DNA of 64,000 bases from Streptomyces nitrosporeus (GTDB lineage Bacteria; Actinomycetota; Actinomycetes; Streptomycetales; Streptomycetaceae), in the NCBI RefSeq assembly GCF_008704555.1, contig NZ_CP023702.1, positions 2,418,001 through 2,482,000 on the forward strand, in the 5' to 3' direction. A model generated the notes under the pieces. It had not been told where the DNA came from. It did no database searches and saw only the letters and a program-made list of their open reading frames with translations. Position numbers and translations under genes: made by a program. Positions 30,730 to 41,170 of this stretch are shown piece by piece (position 1 is the first letter of the stretch; each line of letters begins with the position of its first letter).

Positions 30730-31374
30730 ATAATCGGTGGCGAGACGGGCGTGCCGCTCCACGTCGTACCGGGTGTCCCTGTAGCGCAGTTTCGCCCGTT
30801 CGATGCCTTCCGCCGGGAAGCCGGCCCGGCGGGCCACCGCGCAGGAGGCCGGGTTGTCCGTCCGGTGTCCGAGTTCCAGCCGGTACAGCCCGAGCTCGTC
30901 GAAGGCCCAGCGGGCGAGGGCCCGCACACCGGCCGTGGCCACCCCGGTGCCGCGTGCGGTCCCGGTGGTCCAGTAGGACACCCAGCCGGATCCGTGGACC
31001 CTGTCCACGGCGGACACGGACACGCTCCCGAGGGGCTCCCCGCCCCGGACGACGGCCCAGGTGAAGGCGGTGCCGGCCGCGCGCTCCCGCTCGCGGCCGG
31101 TGATCCAGTCCCGCGCCTCGGCCGGGGTGGTGACCGGGCGGCCGCCCGACTGCCGGGACATCTCCTTCGGGGCGAAGGCCCGCAGCACAGCGGCCACGTC
31201 CTCCGCCCGCCAGGGCCGCAGCACGAACCCCCCGGATGCGCGCGGCTCGCCGCCCACCGCCACCGGACCACCGGCCCGCTCCCCCGCCGGGCCGACGGAC
31301 CGCTCCCCTGCCGGACCGCTCCCCGCCGGACCACCGGCCCGCTCCCCCGTGAGGCCGCCGGCCTCTTCCGGCAT
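30715..31374 (-). CDS. GNAT acetyltransferase (RimJ/RimL type)
   Basis: 219 aa from ATG 31374, whose start overlaps the stop of the oxidoreductase gene (TGATG); a GTG one codon earlier is possible. The first 45 residues are Gly/Pro/Ala/Glu repeats (GERAGGPAG-like) and look disordered. The GNAT domain follows: FVLRPWRAEDVAAVLRAF, WVSYWTTGTARGTGVATAGVRALARWAF (acetyl-CoA loop region) and ELGHRTDNPASCAVARRAGF. It probably acetylates a protein N-terminus or a small amine. Confidence 0.85.
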   Translation of the reverse strand: MPEEAGGLTGERAGGPAGSGPAGERSVGPAGERAGGPVAVGGEPRASGGFVLRPWRAEDVAAVLRAFAPKEMSRQSGGRPVTTPAEARDWITGRERERAAGTAFTWAVVRGGEPLGSVSVSAVDRVHGSGWVSYWTTGTARGTGVATAGVRALARWAFDELGLYRLELGHRTDNPASCAVARRAGFPAEGIERAKLRYRDTRYDVERHARLATDYVNWG

Positions 31375-32339
31375 CACGATGTGGTCAGCACGATCTTCCC
31401 GAACAGCTCTCCCGCCGCGAGCCGCTCGAAGCCCTCCCTGGCCCGGTCCAGCGGCAGGGTCCCGTCGATGACGGGCCGTACGCCGGTGGCGGCGCAGAAC
31501 GACAGCAGGTCCTCCAGTTCGTCCTTGGACCCCATCGTGGAGCCGACGACCTTGAGTTCCAGGAAGAAGATCCGGGTCAGCTCCGCGTGGGAGGGGCGGT
31601 CGCCGCTGGTCGCGCCGGAGATGACCACGGTGCCCCCGGGCCGCAGCGACTTCACCGAGTGGGACCAGGTCGCGGCCCCGACGGTCTCGATGACGGCGTC
31701 GACCCTCCTCGGCAGCCGGGCACCGGGCTCGTACGCCTCGACGGCCCCCAGTTCGACGGCCCGCTCACGCTTCGCCTCGTCACGGCTGGTGGCGTACATC
31801 CTGAGGCCGGCGGCCTTGCCCAGCACGATCGCGGCGGTGGCCACCCCGCCGCCCGCGCCCTGGACGAGTACGGAATCCCCCGGGCGCACACCGGCGTTGG
31901 TGAACAGCATCCGATAGGCCGTCAGCCAGGCCGTGGGGAGGCAGGCGGCCTGCTCGAAGGTGAGCTCCCTGGGCTTGGGCAGGACGTTCCAGCTCGGCAC
32001 GGTGACCAGTTCGGCGAAGGTGCCCTGATAGCGCTCGGTGAGGATGGACCGCGGTTCGCCGGGGCCGACCCCGTGGCCGCTCTGGCCGATGACGGAGTGC
32101 AGGACGACCTCGTTGCCGTCCTCGTCGATCCCGGCAGCGTCACAGCCGAGGATCATGGGCAGCTTGTCCTCGGCGAGCCCCACCCCGCGCAGGGACCACA
32201 GGTCGTGGTGGTTGAGCGAGGCGGCCTTGACCCGGACGGTGGTCCAGCCGGGCCGCGCCCCGGGGGCAGGGCGCTCACCCAACTCCAGGCCGTCGAGAGG
32301 CTGGTCGCGGTCGATGCGTGCGGCGTAGGCGGCGAACAT
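31374..32339 (-). CDS. zinc-binding dehydrogenase / quinone oxidoreductase (MDR family)
   Basis: 321 aa from ATG 32339. GroES-like N-terminal domain (RVKAASLNHHDLWSLRG, ILGCDAAG) and Rossmann domain with VLVQGAGGGVATAAIVLGKAAGLRMYATS. The structural-zinc cysteine lobe seems absent, as in quinone oxidoreductases. It probably reduces quinones or enones with NADPH. First gene of the minus-strand run that continues into the GNAT gene. Confidence 0.88.
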   Translation of the reverse strand: MFAAYAARIDRDQPLDGLELGERPAPGARPGWTTVRVKAASLNHHDLWSLRGVGLAEDKLPMILGCDAAGIDEDGNEVVLHSVIGQSGHGVGPGEPRSILTERYQGTFAELVTVPSWNVLPKPRELTFEQAACLPTAWLTAYRMLFTNAGVRPGDSVLVQGAGGGVATAAIVLGKAAGLRMYATSRDEAKRERAVELGAVEAYEPGARLPRRVDAVIETVGAATWSHSVKSLRPGGTVVISGATSGDRPSHAELTRIFFLELKVVGSTMGSKDELEDLLSFCAATGVRPVIDGTLPLDRAREGFERLAAGELFGKIVLTTS

Positions 32340-32591
32340 GGCCACGACCCTAGGGGGTGACACGCCGTGACGTAACCGTTCGATGGTGTGACACAGACCC
32401 CAGTACGCCCGATGGCCCGGCGGGCGGGCCGACCGGCCGGCCGGCCGGAGCAGGAGCGGGGGCGGGAGCCGGGCGGGACCGGTGGTGCCCTCGTCGCGGA
32501 GGAGGCCGCGCCCTCACCGGGAGGCGGCGTCCTCACCGCGGCGGGAGGCAGAGACCGGCGCCCCTGCCTCCCGCGGCCCCGCATACACGAA
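32340..32591. other. intergenic region without supported gene
   Basis: An open frame on the plus strand (32388 onward) has proline/arginine-rich composition and no ribosome site, so it is not called. The region should contain the promoter of the quinone oxidoreductase gene next to 32340. Confidence 0.4.
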
Positions 32592-32625
32592 GGGCGGGCG
32601 GACACGGTCCCGTGCCCGCCCGCCC
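32592..32625 (-). terminator. hairpin terminator after malic enzyme
   Basis: A 15-bp stem with one mismatch (32592-32606 with 32611-32625) and a 4-nt loop, beginning 10 nt beyond the malic enzyme stop. Confidence 0.8.
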
Positions 32626-32635
32626 TCCACGGTGA

Positions 32636-33865
<1,230 letters not shown>

Positions 33866-34388
33866 TGTGTTGACCCCTTAAGTCTTCATCATTTGAGGGT
33901 GGCCACTCCTGGTTGAGGAGGGGTGGGCGGGCACCGCGTACGTTTCCGGCCCCGGGCGGTCGTCCCGCCCTCCCGGCCGGAGAGGTGTACGCGCGGGCGC
34001 GCCGCACACGCGCCCTGAGCCCCGGATGAGGGGTGTAAAGGTCTTTCTTACCTGACGGACCAGGCCCGGGACGAGTCCATAACAACGCGGTGACATGACT
34101 CATAGTCGAATATCTGGACAAGTCCACTAAGGGACACAAAGGTCGTCCACGGGTCGAGACGTGCTGGAGATTCTCCGGCGGGGCGCTCGAATACCGAGAG
34201 ATGATCCGGCCTTGCGGCACAAGCCCGTTGAGGTCCGGGGGTCGCCCGTTACCCGATTTTGACATGCCCGGCCCCCTGAATGGGCCCGTCCGAATGGCAA
34301 GATGCCCTAATCACACAAGGTGGCGACACTCGAAGGTGCGTGCGTGCCCACCTGACCAGCCTTCCCTCACCGCCGGAGGACACCGACC
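33866..34388. other. divergent intergenic region, 523 nt
   Basis: It separates malic enzyme (minus) from the ABC operon (plus) and is more AT-rich than its surroundings. A TTGACA hexamer is present at 34259-34264 but no matching -10 at normal spacing was found. No open frame with coding bias is supported; regulatory sequence for both sides is the best reading. Confidence 0.4.
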
Positions 34389-35351
34389 ATGACCGCAAGC
34401 ACCATTCGTCGTACGACCGCGAAGTCCCGGATTGCCGCGGTCTGCGCGGTCGCGGTCGCCGGCACCCTGCTGCTGACCGCCTGCGGGGACCAGACCGACG
34501 ACGCGGCCACCAAGACCGGTGACGGTGCCACCGCCGAGAACAGCGCGCCGCTCTTCGACAAGCTCCCCGAGAAGTACCAGAAGTCGGGCGTGATCAAGGT
34601 CGGCACCAACGCCGAGTACGCCCCCATGGAGTCCGTCGAGAACGGCAAGATCGTCGGTGTGGACCCGGACATCGCCGCGGCTCTCGGCGAGAAGCTCGGT
34701 GTGCGGTTCGAATTCACCTCCGGCTCCTTCGACGGCCTGATCACCGCTCTGAACACCGGCCGCCACGACATCGCCATGTCGTCCATCACGGACAACAAGC
34801 AGCGCCAGGAAGGCCTCGACGACAGCGGCAAGAAGCTCGGCAAGGGCGTCGACTTCGTCGACTACTTCCTGGCCGGCACCGCCGTCTACACCAAGAAGGG
34901 CAACCCCGAGGGCATCAAGTCCATCGAGGACCTGTGCGGCAAGGGCGCGGCGGTCCAGCGCGGCACCACCTACGAGGAGGCCCTGGAGAAGCAGTCCAAG
35001 GCCTGTACGGACGGTGGCGAGAAGGCCGTCGACATCCAGTCGTTCGAGAACGACACCGAGGCCCAGACCCGTGTGAAGTCGGGCGGCGCGGTCGCGGGCG
35101 TCAACGACTACCCGGTCGCGGTCGACCTGGCCCGCAAGGCCGGCGGCGGCAACGACTTCGAGGTGGTCGGCGAGCAGGTCGACGCGGGCCCGTTCGGCAT
35201 CGCCGTGAACAAGGACAACACCGAGCTGCGCGACGTCCTGAAGGAGGCCGTGGACGCGATCATCGCCGACGGCTCCTACCAGAAGGTGCTCGACAAGTGG
35301 GGTGCCGGCACCGGCGCGATCCCCAAGGCCGTCATCAACGGCGGCAAGTGA
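34389..35351 (+). CDS. polar amino-acid ABC transporter, substrate-binding lipoprotein
   Basis: 320 aa from ATG 34389 with GGAGG upstream. A signal peptide ends in a lipobox (LLLTAC, Cys at about residue 33). The mature part is a family 3 solute-binding protein: VIKVGTNAEYAPMESVENGKIVGVDPDIAAALGEKL. Substrate is probably glutamate or a related polar amino acid. First gene of a three-gene import operon. Confidence 0.93.
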   Translation: MTASTIRRTTAKSRIAAVCAVAVAGTLLLTACGDQTDDAATKTGDGATAENSAPLFDKLPEKYQKSGVIKVGTNAEYAPMESVENGKIVGVDPDIAAALGEKLGVRFEFTSGSFDGLITALNTGRHDIAMSSITDNKQRQEGLDDSGKKLGKGVDFVDYFLAGTAVYTKKGNPEGIKSIEDLCGKGAAVQRGTTYEEALEKQSKACTDGGEKAVDIQSFENDTEAQTRVKSGGAVAGVNDYPVAVDLARKAGGGNDFEVVGEQVDAGPFGIAVNKDNTELRDVLKEAVDAIIADGSYQKVLDKWGAGTGAIPKAVINGGK

Positions 35352-35378
35352 CCGGCGCACCCCCGGAGGGCAGTCACC

Positions 35379-36347
35379 GTGACTGACATGTTCGACAAGG
35401 CGCCCGGCGGCCCATCGGCCGCCGGGCCGCCCGTCTCCAAGGCCGCCACCGTCGCACCGGAGACCATCAGAGCCGTTCCCGTGAGGCACTACGGCCGCTG
35501 GATCAGCGGTGTGGTCGTCGTCGCGCTCCTCGCCGCCCTCGTGTACGCCTTCTCGCAGGGCGACATCCAGTGGCAGGCCGTCCGGGACAAGCTGTTCGAC
35601 GACGCCGTGCTGGCCGGCGCCGGACGCACACTGATGATCAGCGTGCTCGCCATGGTCCTCGGTGTGGCCCTGGGCGTGGTCCTCGCCGTCATGCGGCTCT
35701 CGAGGAACCCGGTGACCAGCTGGGTCGCCTGGCTGTACATCTGGTTCTTCCGCGGCACCCCGGTCTACGTACAGCTGCTGCTCTGGTTCAACCTGGCCCT
35801 GGTCTTCCCGGTCCTCAACATCCCGCTCGTCTACAAGGACGAGATGACCGACGTGATGACCCCGTTCATGTGCGCCCTGCTGGGGCTCGCGCTCAACGAG
35901 GCCGCGTACATGGCGGAGATCGTCCGGGCGGGCATCCAGTCGGTGGACGAGGGCCAGACCGAGGCCTCGCACGCGCTCGGCATGACCCAGGCCAAAACCA
36001 TGCGCCGCGTGGTGCTCCCGCAGGCCCTGCGGGTGATCATCCCGCCGACCGGCAACGAGTTCATCAACATGCTGAAGACCTCGTCCCTGGTCTACGCGGT
36101 CACCTACAACGAGCTGCTGCGCTCGACCTCGCAGATCGGCTCCACCAGCTACGCCGTGATGGAGATGCTCTTCGTCGCCTCGATCTGGTACATCGTGATG
36201 ACGAGCGTGTTCAGCGTGGGCCAGTACTACCTGGAGCGCCGCTACGCCCGGGGCACCCTGCGGAGCCTGCCGCCCACACCGTTCCAGCGGGTCCGGCTCG
36301 CGCTCACCTCCTTCAGCAACCGCCCCTCGGGAGGTGTCTCCTCATGA
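35379..36347 (+). CDS. polar amino-acid ABC transporter permease
   Basis: 322 aa from GTG 35379, with GGAGG 10 nt before. After a cytosolic N-terminal extension of about 40 residues come at least five hydrophobic helices and the permease EAA loop ([20 protein letters not shown]), of the HisMQ/GlnP class. It overlaps the ATPase gene by 4 nt. Confidence 0.94.
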   Translation: MTDMFDKAPGGPSAAGPPVSKAATVAPETIRAVPVRHYGRWISGVVVVALLAALVYAFSQGDIQWQAVRDKLFDDAVLAGAGRTLMISVLAMVLGVALGVVLAVMRLSRNPVTSWVAWLYIWFFRGTPVYVQLLLWFNLALVFPVLNIPLVYKDEMTDVMTPFMCALLGLALNEAAYMAEIVRAGIQSVDEGQTEASHALGMTQAKTMRRVVLPQALRVIIPPTGNEFINMLKTSSLVYAVTYNELLRSTSQIGSTSYAVMEMLFVASIWYIVMTSVFSVGQYYLERRYARGTLRSLPPTPFQRVRLALTSFSNRPSGGVSS

Positions 36348-37105
36348 CCGCCATGGTGAAGGCCGAGGGCGTCCACAAGTCCTTCGGCACGGCGCACATC
36401 CTCAAGGGCATCGATCTGGAGGTCGCCCCGCGGGAGGTCTTCTGCCTGATCGGCCCGTCCGGTTCCGGCAAGTCGACGTTCCTGCGGTGCATCAACCACC
36501 TGGAGAAGATCAACGCGGGCCGGCTGTACGTCGACGGCGACCTGGTCGGCTACCGGCAGAAGGGCGACAGGCTCTACGAGCTCAGGGACAGCGAGGTCGC
36601 CCTGCAGCGCCGGGACATCGGCATGGTCTTCCAGCGCTTCAACCTGTTCCCCCACATGACGGCCCTGGAGAACGTCATGGAGGCCCCGGTCCAGGTCAAG
36701 GGCGAGGCCAAGGCCGTCGCCCGGGCGCGCGCCGAACGGCTCCTGGACCGTGTCGGCCTTTCGGACAAGGCGAGGAACTACACTTCCCAGCTCTCCGGCG
36801 GACAGCAGCAGCGGGTGGCCATCGCCCGCGCGCTGGCGATGGAGCCGAAGCTGATGCTCTTCGACGAGCCGACCTCGGCCCTCGACCCGGAGCTGGTCGG
36901 TGACGTCCTGGACGTCATGCGGGGCCTGGCCGAGGACGGCATGACGATGATCGTCGTCACCCATGAGATGGGCTTCGCCCGCGAGGTGGGTGACGCGCTG
37001 GTCTTCATGGACGACGGTGTGGTGGTCGAATCCGGCCATCCTCGCGACGTCCTGACGGACCCGCAGCACGACCGGACGAAGTCCTTCCTGTCCAAGGTGC
37101 TGTGA
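36344..37105 (+). CDS. polar amino-acid ABC transporter ATP-binding protein
   Basis: 253 aa from ATG 36344. Walker [11 protein letters not shown]-loop region [16 protein letters not shown], signature [15 protein letters not shown], Walker [13 protein letters not shown] and switch His in VVTHEMGFA are all intact. GlnQ-class ATPase powering the binding protein and permease encoded just upstream. Confidence 0.96.
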   Translation: MTAMVKAEGVHKSFGTAHILKGIDLEVAPREVFCLIGPSGSGKSTFLRCINHLEKINAGRLYVDGDLVGYRQKGDRLYELRDSEVALQRRDIGMVFQRFNLFPHMTALENVMEAPVQVKGEAKAVARARAERLLDRVGLSDKARNYTSQLSGGQQQRVAIARALAMEPKLMLFDEPTSALDPELVGDVLDVMRGLAEDGMTMIVVTHEMGFAREVGDALVFMDDGVVVESGHPRDVLTDPQHDRTKSFLSKVL

Positions 37106-37128
37106 CCCGGGCACCGGCCGTACGCGAA

Positions 37129-37162
37129 GAGGGCGGCACGGGCTCCGGCCCGCGCCGCCCTC
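37129..37162. terminator. hairpin between ABC operon and anti-sigma-like gene
   Basis: 15-bp stem with one mismatch (37129-37143 with 37148-37162), 4-nt loop, 24 nt after the ATPase stop and between convergent genes. Confidence 0.75.
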
Positions 37163-37215
37163 CCGCGCACCACGCCGGCACGCCCCGGGCGTCCGGCCGC
37201 TCCCCCTGCGCTCCC

Positions 37216-37998
37216 CTACGCGCCCGGCAGCAGCTCCGGCCGCCGCATCAGCGCGCGCAGCGCGTCCTGGCCGAGAGGCGGGCTCTTGAGCAGGGGGCCC
37301 TGCGACCGCTCACCGAGGTAACCGCTGCTGGCCCGCACGCCCAGCAGGGACCCGTCCTCCAGGCGCAGCCGCCCGACGGTCTCCGGGCCCCACCGCGGTG
37401 TGCCGCCGTCCCCGTACTCCATCGCGTCGCTCCAGGTCGTCAGGACACCGCCGTCCGGGAGTTCCTCGCGCACGCAGCCGGTGACGGGCGGCTCCTTCCC
37501 CCGCCGCACACAGATGTCGTCCTGCGGGGCACCGCCGAGCTTCCTTCCGGCGGCCGCGCTGTCCATGAAACGCACGACGAGGTAACCGACGCCGCCGTCC
37601 GCACGGATCATGTACTCGCCGTCCAGCGGCCCCGCGTACGTCGTCTCCGCCTGTTCCGGCGTCGCGTTCTTGATCAGCACGGCCAGGGAGACCTGCTCGA
37701 CGCTCCCCGTACCGGGCGGCAGCAGCGCCTCGACGCGGCCGGCCCTGCCGCTCGTGCCGGTCTCCCCGGCCCGGCCGGCCCGCTCCGCCGCCACGGAGGA
37801 CTGTTCGGCACCCGTCCCGCCGGTGACCCGGGGAAGGCCGACCGCCCCGGCCGCGACCACCGCGAGCGCGGCGGCCGACACGGCGGCCCGGCGCCGGAAC
37901 CGGAGCCTGGCGGCCCGGACGTACACCGCCTCCGTGGAGACCGTGGGCCTGCCCGCGTCCTCGGCGGCCCGCTCCAGCAGTTCCCGTACGTCGTTCAT
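37216..37998 (-). CDS. membrane protein partner of SigE-family sigma factor
   Basis: 260 aa. A short cytosolic N-terminus (MNDVRELLERAAEDAG) is followed by one transmembrane helix at about 38-58 and an extracytoplasmic domain. No zinc-binding ZAS motif is seen, so it is not a classical anti-sigma factor, but its coupling to the sigma gene (4-nt overlap) suggests it transduces or modulates sigma activity. This pairing is common for SigE-family sigmas in Streptomyces. Confidence 0.75.
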   Translation of the reverse strand: MNDVRELLERAAEDAGRPTVSTEAVYVRAARLRFRRRAAVSAAALAVVAAGAVGLPRVTGGTGAEQSSVAAERAGRAGETGTSGRAGRVEALLPPGTGSVEQVSLAVLIKNATPEQAETTYAGPLDGEYMIRADGGVGYLVVRFMDSAAAGRKLGGAPQDDICVRRGKEPPVTGCVREELPDGGVLTTWSDAMEYGDGGTPRWGPETVGRLRLEDGSLLGVRASSGYLGERSQGPLLKSPPLGQDALRALMRRPELLPGA

Positions 37999-38495
37999 AC
38001 GAATTCCTCCGCCTTGTCCGCCATCTCGGCGCGCAGCGCCGCCAGCCCCCGGGCCGCGTGGCTCTTGACCGTGTTCTCCCGCATGCCGAGCGTCCGGGCC
38101 GTGGCCTCGACGCTCAGGTCCTCCCAGTAGCGCAGCACCAGCACCGCCCGCTGCCTGGCCGTGAGCCGCGCGAGCGCCGCCCGGACCACCAGGCCGGTGT
38201 CCGTGTCGGCCGGTGCGCCGGCCCGCTCGGGCAGTTCCCCGTACGCCTGTTCACGCCGCCAGAAGCGGCGGCGGCTCGCGATGAAGGTGTTGACCAGGGT
38301 CTTGCGCGCGTACGCCTCGATGTTGTCGAGCCGGCCGTGCCGTCTCCCGCCGAGCACCACCTTGACCAGCGCCGACTGGACGAGGTCCTCCGCCTCGTGC
38401 CGGTCGCCGCACAGCAGGTAGGCGCTGCGGAACAGCGAGGTGCGGCGGTTCTCCACGAAGGCGTACAGCGCGGCATCGTCCTCGATCCGCGTCAT
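37995..38495 (-). CDS. SigE-family RNA polymerase sigma factor (ECF)
   Basis: 166 aa from ATG 38495, which is placed 6 nt after GGAAAGGG; a start at 38501 would touch that site. Region 2 (LFRSAYLLCGDRHEAEDLVQSALVKV) and region 4 (LTARQRAVLVLRYWEDLSVEATARTLGMRENTVKSHAARGLAALR) are intact. Directs RNA polymerase to a small regulon, probably membrane or envelope related given its partner. Confidence 0.93.
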   Translation of the reverse strand: MTRIEDDAALYAFVENRRTSLFRSAYLLCGDRHEAEDLVQSALVKVVLGGRRHGRLDNIEAYARKTLVNTFIASRRRFWRREQAYGELPERAGAPADTDTGLVVRAALARLTARQRAVLVLRYWEDLSVEATARTLGMRENTVKSHAARGLAALRAEMADKAEEFV

Positions 38496-38586
38496 CGGCA
38501 TCCCTTTCCGGGTCCGCGGGTGCGGACCGTCCCACCCTTCCAGTGCGGTGGGCCCGGCGGGGGGTTGCGGGCGGAGGGACGGGAAA

Positions 38587-38621
38587 CGGGAGAGGGGCGG
38601 CACCGGGCCGCCCCTCTCCCG
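38587..38621 (-). terminator. hairpin terminator after methyltransferase
   Basis: Perfect 15-bp stem (38587-38601 with 38607-38621) and 5-nt loop, just beyond the methyltransferase stop. Confidence 0.75.
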
Positions 38622-38635
38622 CCGTGTCCGGCCCC

Positions 38636-39397
38636 CTACTTCAGGGCGAGGACCAGGCTGTCCGACGGGGAGCACCAGACCGGCCGTGCCTCCGCGAAGC
38701 CGGAGGCACGCAGGGTGCGCGCGTGCCACTCGGGGGACGGCATGTCACCGTCGGCGTGGTCGCCGTAGATGCGGAAGCGCTCGGCGGTCGGTTCCGCCAG
38801 GACCGGGTCCGCGGCGGCCAGCGCCCACCACTGGGACCAGTCCACGGCACCGCCGGCCCGGGCGCGGTCCATCGCGGCGTGCCGGTGGGCGCGTTCGGCG
38901 GCGTTGATGCGGGGCGTACCGGTGTCGATCATGTGGTCGGCGTTCATGAACACCCCGCCCTCACGCACCAGGTGGCCGATCTGCCCGTACAGTGCGGCCA
39001 GCGGCTCGCTGTGCAGCCAGTGCAGGGCCGTGGCGGTCAGGACGGCGTCGTACGAGGTGTGCGGGAGCCGTTGCGTCCAGGCGGGGTCCTTGAGGTCGGC
39101 GGTCACGAAGGTGACCCGGCCGTCCCCCTCGAAGGTGCCGCGGGCGATGGCGAGCAGGGCGGGGTCCAGGTCGACACCGGTGCTGGTGGCCTCGGGGAAC
39201 CGCGCGAGGAGGCGGTCGGTGATACTTCCCGTACCGCACGCCAGGTCGAGGACCCTCGGTGCGGGCCCCACCACGGCCTCCACCATGTCCAGCATCACCC
39301 GGAACCGCTCCTCGCGGTCCGGCATGTACCACTCCTGCTGCCGGTCCCAGCTCGCCTGCCAGGACCGCCAGTCGGCACCCACCGGTGTCTCCGTCAC
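38636..39397 (-). CDS. class I SAM-dependent methyltransferase
   Basis: 253 aa from GTG 39397, which has GGAGG 5 nt upstream; an ATG four codons earlier (39409) overlaps that site. Motif I VLDLACGTGSITDRLLARFPE, motif II acidic STGVDLDP, and DAVLTATALHWL resemble trans-aconitate-type small-molecule methyltransferases. Divergent from the CGNR regulator gene, a likely controller. Confidence 0.85.
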   Translation of the reverse strand: MTETPVGADWRSWQASWDRQQEWYMPDREERFRVMLDMVEAVVGPAPRVLDLACGTGSITDRLLARFPEATSTGVDLDPALLAIARGTFEGDGRVTFVTADLKDPAWTQRLPHTSYDAVLTATALHWLHSEPLAALYGQIGHLVREGGVFMNADHMIDTGTPRINAAERAHRHAAMDRARAGGAVDWSQWWALAAADPVLAEPTAERFRIYGDHADGDMPSPEWHARTLRASGFAEARPVWCSPSDSLVLALK

Positions 39398-39485
39398 CAG
39401 AACCTCCATGTAATACCCTCGAATCCATGTCAGCCATTACGCTGGCCGACAACGCGACCTTAGACCCACGCCGTAAGGACTACAA

Positions 39486-40115
39486 GTGGAACTGGCCTAT
39501 TACTCGGATTACGCCGTGCGTCTGATCAACACCGAGGAGCCGGCCCGCAACAAGGACTCCCTCACCACGGTCGAGGCGGTACGCGGCCTCTTCGGCGCCG
39601 GCGCGCAGGCCGCCAGACGCGCCACGGACGCGGACGTGACGCGCTTCCGCGCCGTGCGCGCACGGCTGCGCGCGGTGTTCGAGGCGGCCGACGGCGGCGA
39701 CGAGACGCTCGCGGTGGACCTGCTCAACTCACTGCTGCTGGAGTTCCCGGTGAGCCCCCAGATCAGCGGCCACGACGTGCGCGACTCGGACGGGAAACCG
39801 GACTGGCACATGCACCTGGCCGACCACCCCTCGAACGCGACCGCCGGTTTCGCCGCCATCGCGGCGATGGGCCTGGCCTTCCACCTCACCTCGCACGGCG
39901 CGGACCGGCTCGGCCTGTGCGAGGCGGCCCCGTGCCGCAACGCCTACCTCGACACCTCCACCAACCGCTCCCGGCGCTACTGCTCCGACCGCTGCGCGAC
40001 CCGTGCCAACGTGGCGGCCTACCGGGCCCGCAAGCGGCTGGAGACGGAACGGTCCGAGGAGACCCTGCGCACCGCGGACAGCGCCCAGCCGAGCATCCCG
40101 AACAGCGACCGCTGA
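39486..40115 (+). CDS. ABATE/CGNR zinc-finger transcriptional regulator
   Basis: 209 aa from GTG 39486 with AAGGA 6 nt upstream. N-terminal ABATE-like domain and a C-terminal four-cysteine finger (LCEAAPCRNAYLD then RYCSDRCATRANVAAY) in which the namesake CGNR reads CATR. Such proteins are putative regulators that bind DNA through the finger. The last 97 nt overlap the 3' end of sodX on the opposite strand. Confidence 0.85.
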   Translation: MELAYYSDYAVRLINTEEPARNKDSLTTVEAVRGLFGAGAQAARRATDADVTRFRAVRARLRAVFEAADGGDETLAVDLLNSLLLEFPVSPQISGHDVRDSDGKPDWHMHLADHPSNATAGFAAIAAMGLAFHLTSHGADRLGLCEAAPCRNAYLDTSTNRSRRYCSDRCATRANVAAYRARKRLETERSEETLRTADSAQPSIPNSDR

Positions 40116-40474
40116 TCCGCCCGCGGCGGACGGTAACGGACACGCACCCTGGCCAGGACCAGCTCCTCCGGCACGGCCCCGTAGTCCGTACTGTCGCCGC
40201 CCGCGTACGCGTTGTCGCCCAGCACCCACCACGCGCTGCCACGCCGTTCGGCCGCCCGCTTCACCACCAGCAGGTCCTGCTGGAACGGATGACGCAGGAT
40301 CACCACGTCCCCGGGACGCACCGGCGCCCCGTACCGCACGAGCAACCAGTCCCCGTGGTAGAGCGTGGGCACCATGGACGGCCCCGTCACCTCCACCACC
40401 TGGAACGCCCCGCGCGCCGACCGCCCGCGCCCTGGTCCTGGACCCGACCCCGGCCCCCGCATCAGCTCCGGCAT
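40019..40474 (-). CDS. sodX: SodX, signal-peptidase-like maturation protease for Ni-SOD
   Basis: 151 aa from ATG 40474 with GGGAGG 8 nt upstream. S24/S26-type peptidase: VEVTGPSMVPTLYHGD holds the nucleophile Ser, and LLVVKRAAERRG holds the general-base Lys. It is known to remove the NiSOD leader so that the nickel hook can form. It is divergent from sodN, as in other streptomycetes. The 3' end overlaps the CGNR gene antisense. Confidence 0.92.
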   Translation of the reverse strand: MPELMRGPGSGPGPGRGRSARGAFQVVEVTGPSMVPTLYHGDWLLVRYGAPVRPGDVVILRHPFQQDLLVVKRAAERRGSAWWVLGDNAYAGGDSTDYGAVPEELVLARVRVRYRPPRADQRSLFGMLGWALSAVRRVSSDRSVSSRLRAR

Positions 40475-40654
40475 CCGTGGCACCTCCCGTTCCGTCCTCC
40501 GGTACACCCTCGTGCGCACCGCCTCGTACAACCGGCCGGTGATCCTGCCCCGGCCCTGGACTTTTGACCTAAGCCCATGGGGGCAGGCGCAAAAACCACT
40601 CCCTCACGGAGTAATGTCCCACCTGAGAAGACGATCACGAGGAAGGACAGCTCC

Positions 40655-41050
40655 ATGCTCTCCCGCCTGTTTGCCCCCAAGGTGAAGGTCAGCGCCCACT
40701 GCGACCTGCCCTGCGGCGTTTACGACCCGGCCCAGGCCCGCATCGAGGCGGAGTCCGTCAAGGCCGTCCAGGAGAAGTACCAGGCCAACGAGGACGCGGA
40801 CTTCCGCACGCGCGCCGTCCTGATCAAGGAACAGCGTGCCGAGCTCGCGAAGCACCACGTCTCCGTGCTCTGGAGCGACTACTTCAAGCCCCCGCACTTC
40901 GAGAAGTACCCCGAGCTGCACCAGCTGGTCAACGACACCCTGAAGGCGCTCTCCGCGGCCAAGGGCTCGAACGACCCGGCCACGGGCCAGAAGGCTCTGG
41001 ACCTGATCGCCCAGATCGACAAGATCTTCTGGGAGACCAAGCAGGCCTGA
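40655..41050 (+). CDS. sodN: nickel superoxide dismutase precursor
   Basis: 131 aa from ATG 40655 with AGGAAGG about 9 nt upstream. A 14-residue leader (MLSRLFAPKVKVSA) precedes the mature start HCDLPCGVYD, the nickel hook with His1, Cys2 and Cys6. Dismutates superoxide in the cytosol as a homohexamer. Streptomyces sodN is nickel-responsive and in S. coelicolor its 5' leader is targeted by the s-SodF RNA; the sodF partner is not in this window. Confidence 0.97.
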   Translation: MLSRLFAPKVKVSAHCDLPCGVYDPAQARIEAESVKAVQEKYQANEDADFRTRAVLIKEQRAELAKHHVSVLWSDYFKPPHFEKYPELHQLVNDTLKALSAAKGSNDPATGQKALDLIAQIDKIFWETKQA

Positions 41051-41065
41051 TCTTTCATCCCTGTT

Positions 41066-41104
41066 CCGAAGGGGTACGACCGCTCACCGGTCGTACCCCT
41101 TCGG
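41066..41104 (+). terminator. hairpin terminator after sodN
   Basis: Perfect 17-bp stem (41066-41082 with 41088-41104) and 5-nt loop, 15 nt after the sodN stop. Confidence 0.88.
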
Positions 41105-41170
41105 GCGTTCCGGGAGACGGAACGGGAGAGCGGCCGAAGCCCCGGGCAGCGGGTCGGCGGTATTCATGCC

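Noticed and set aside
34259..34264. TTGACA hexamer before the amino-acid ABC operon
   Set aside because: No -10 at acceptable spacing, so it is not called a promoter.
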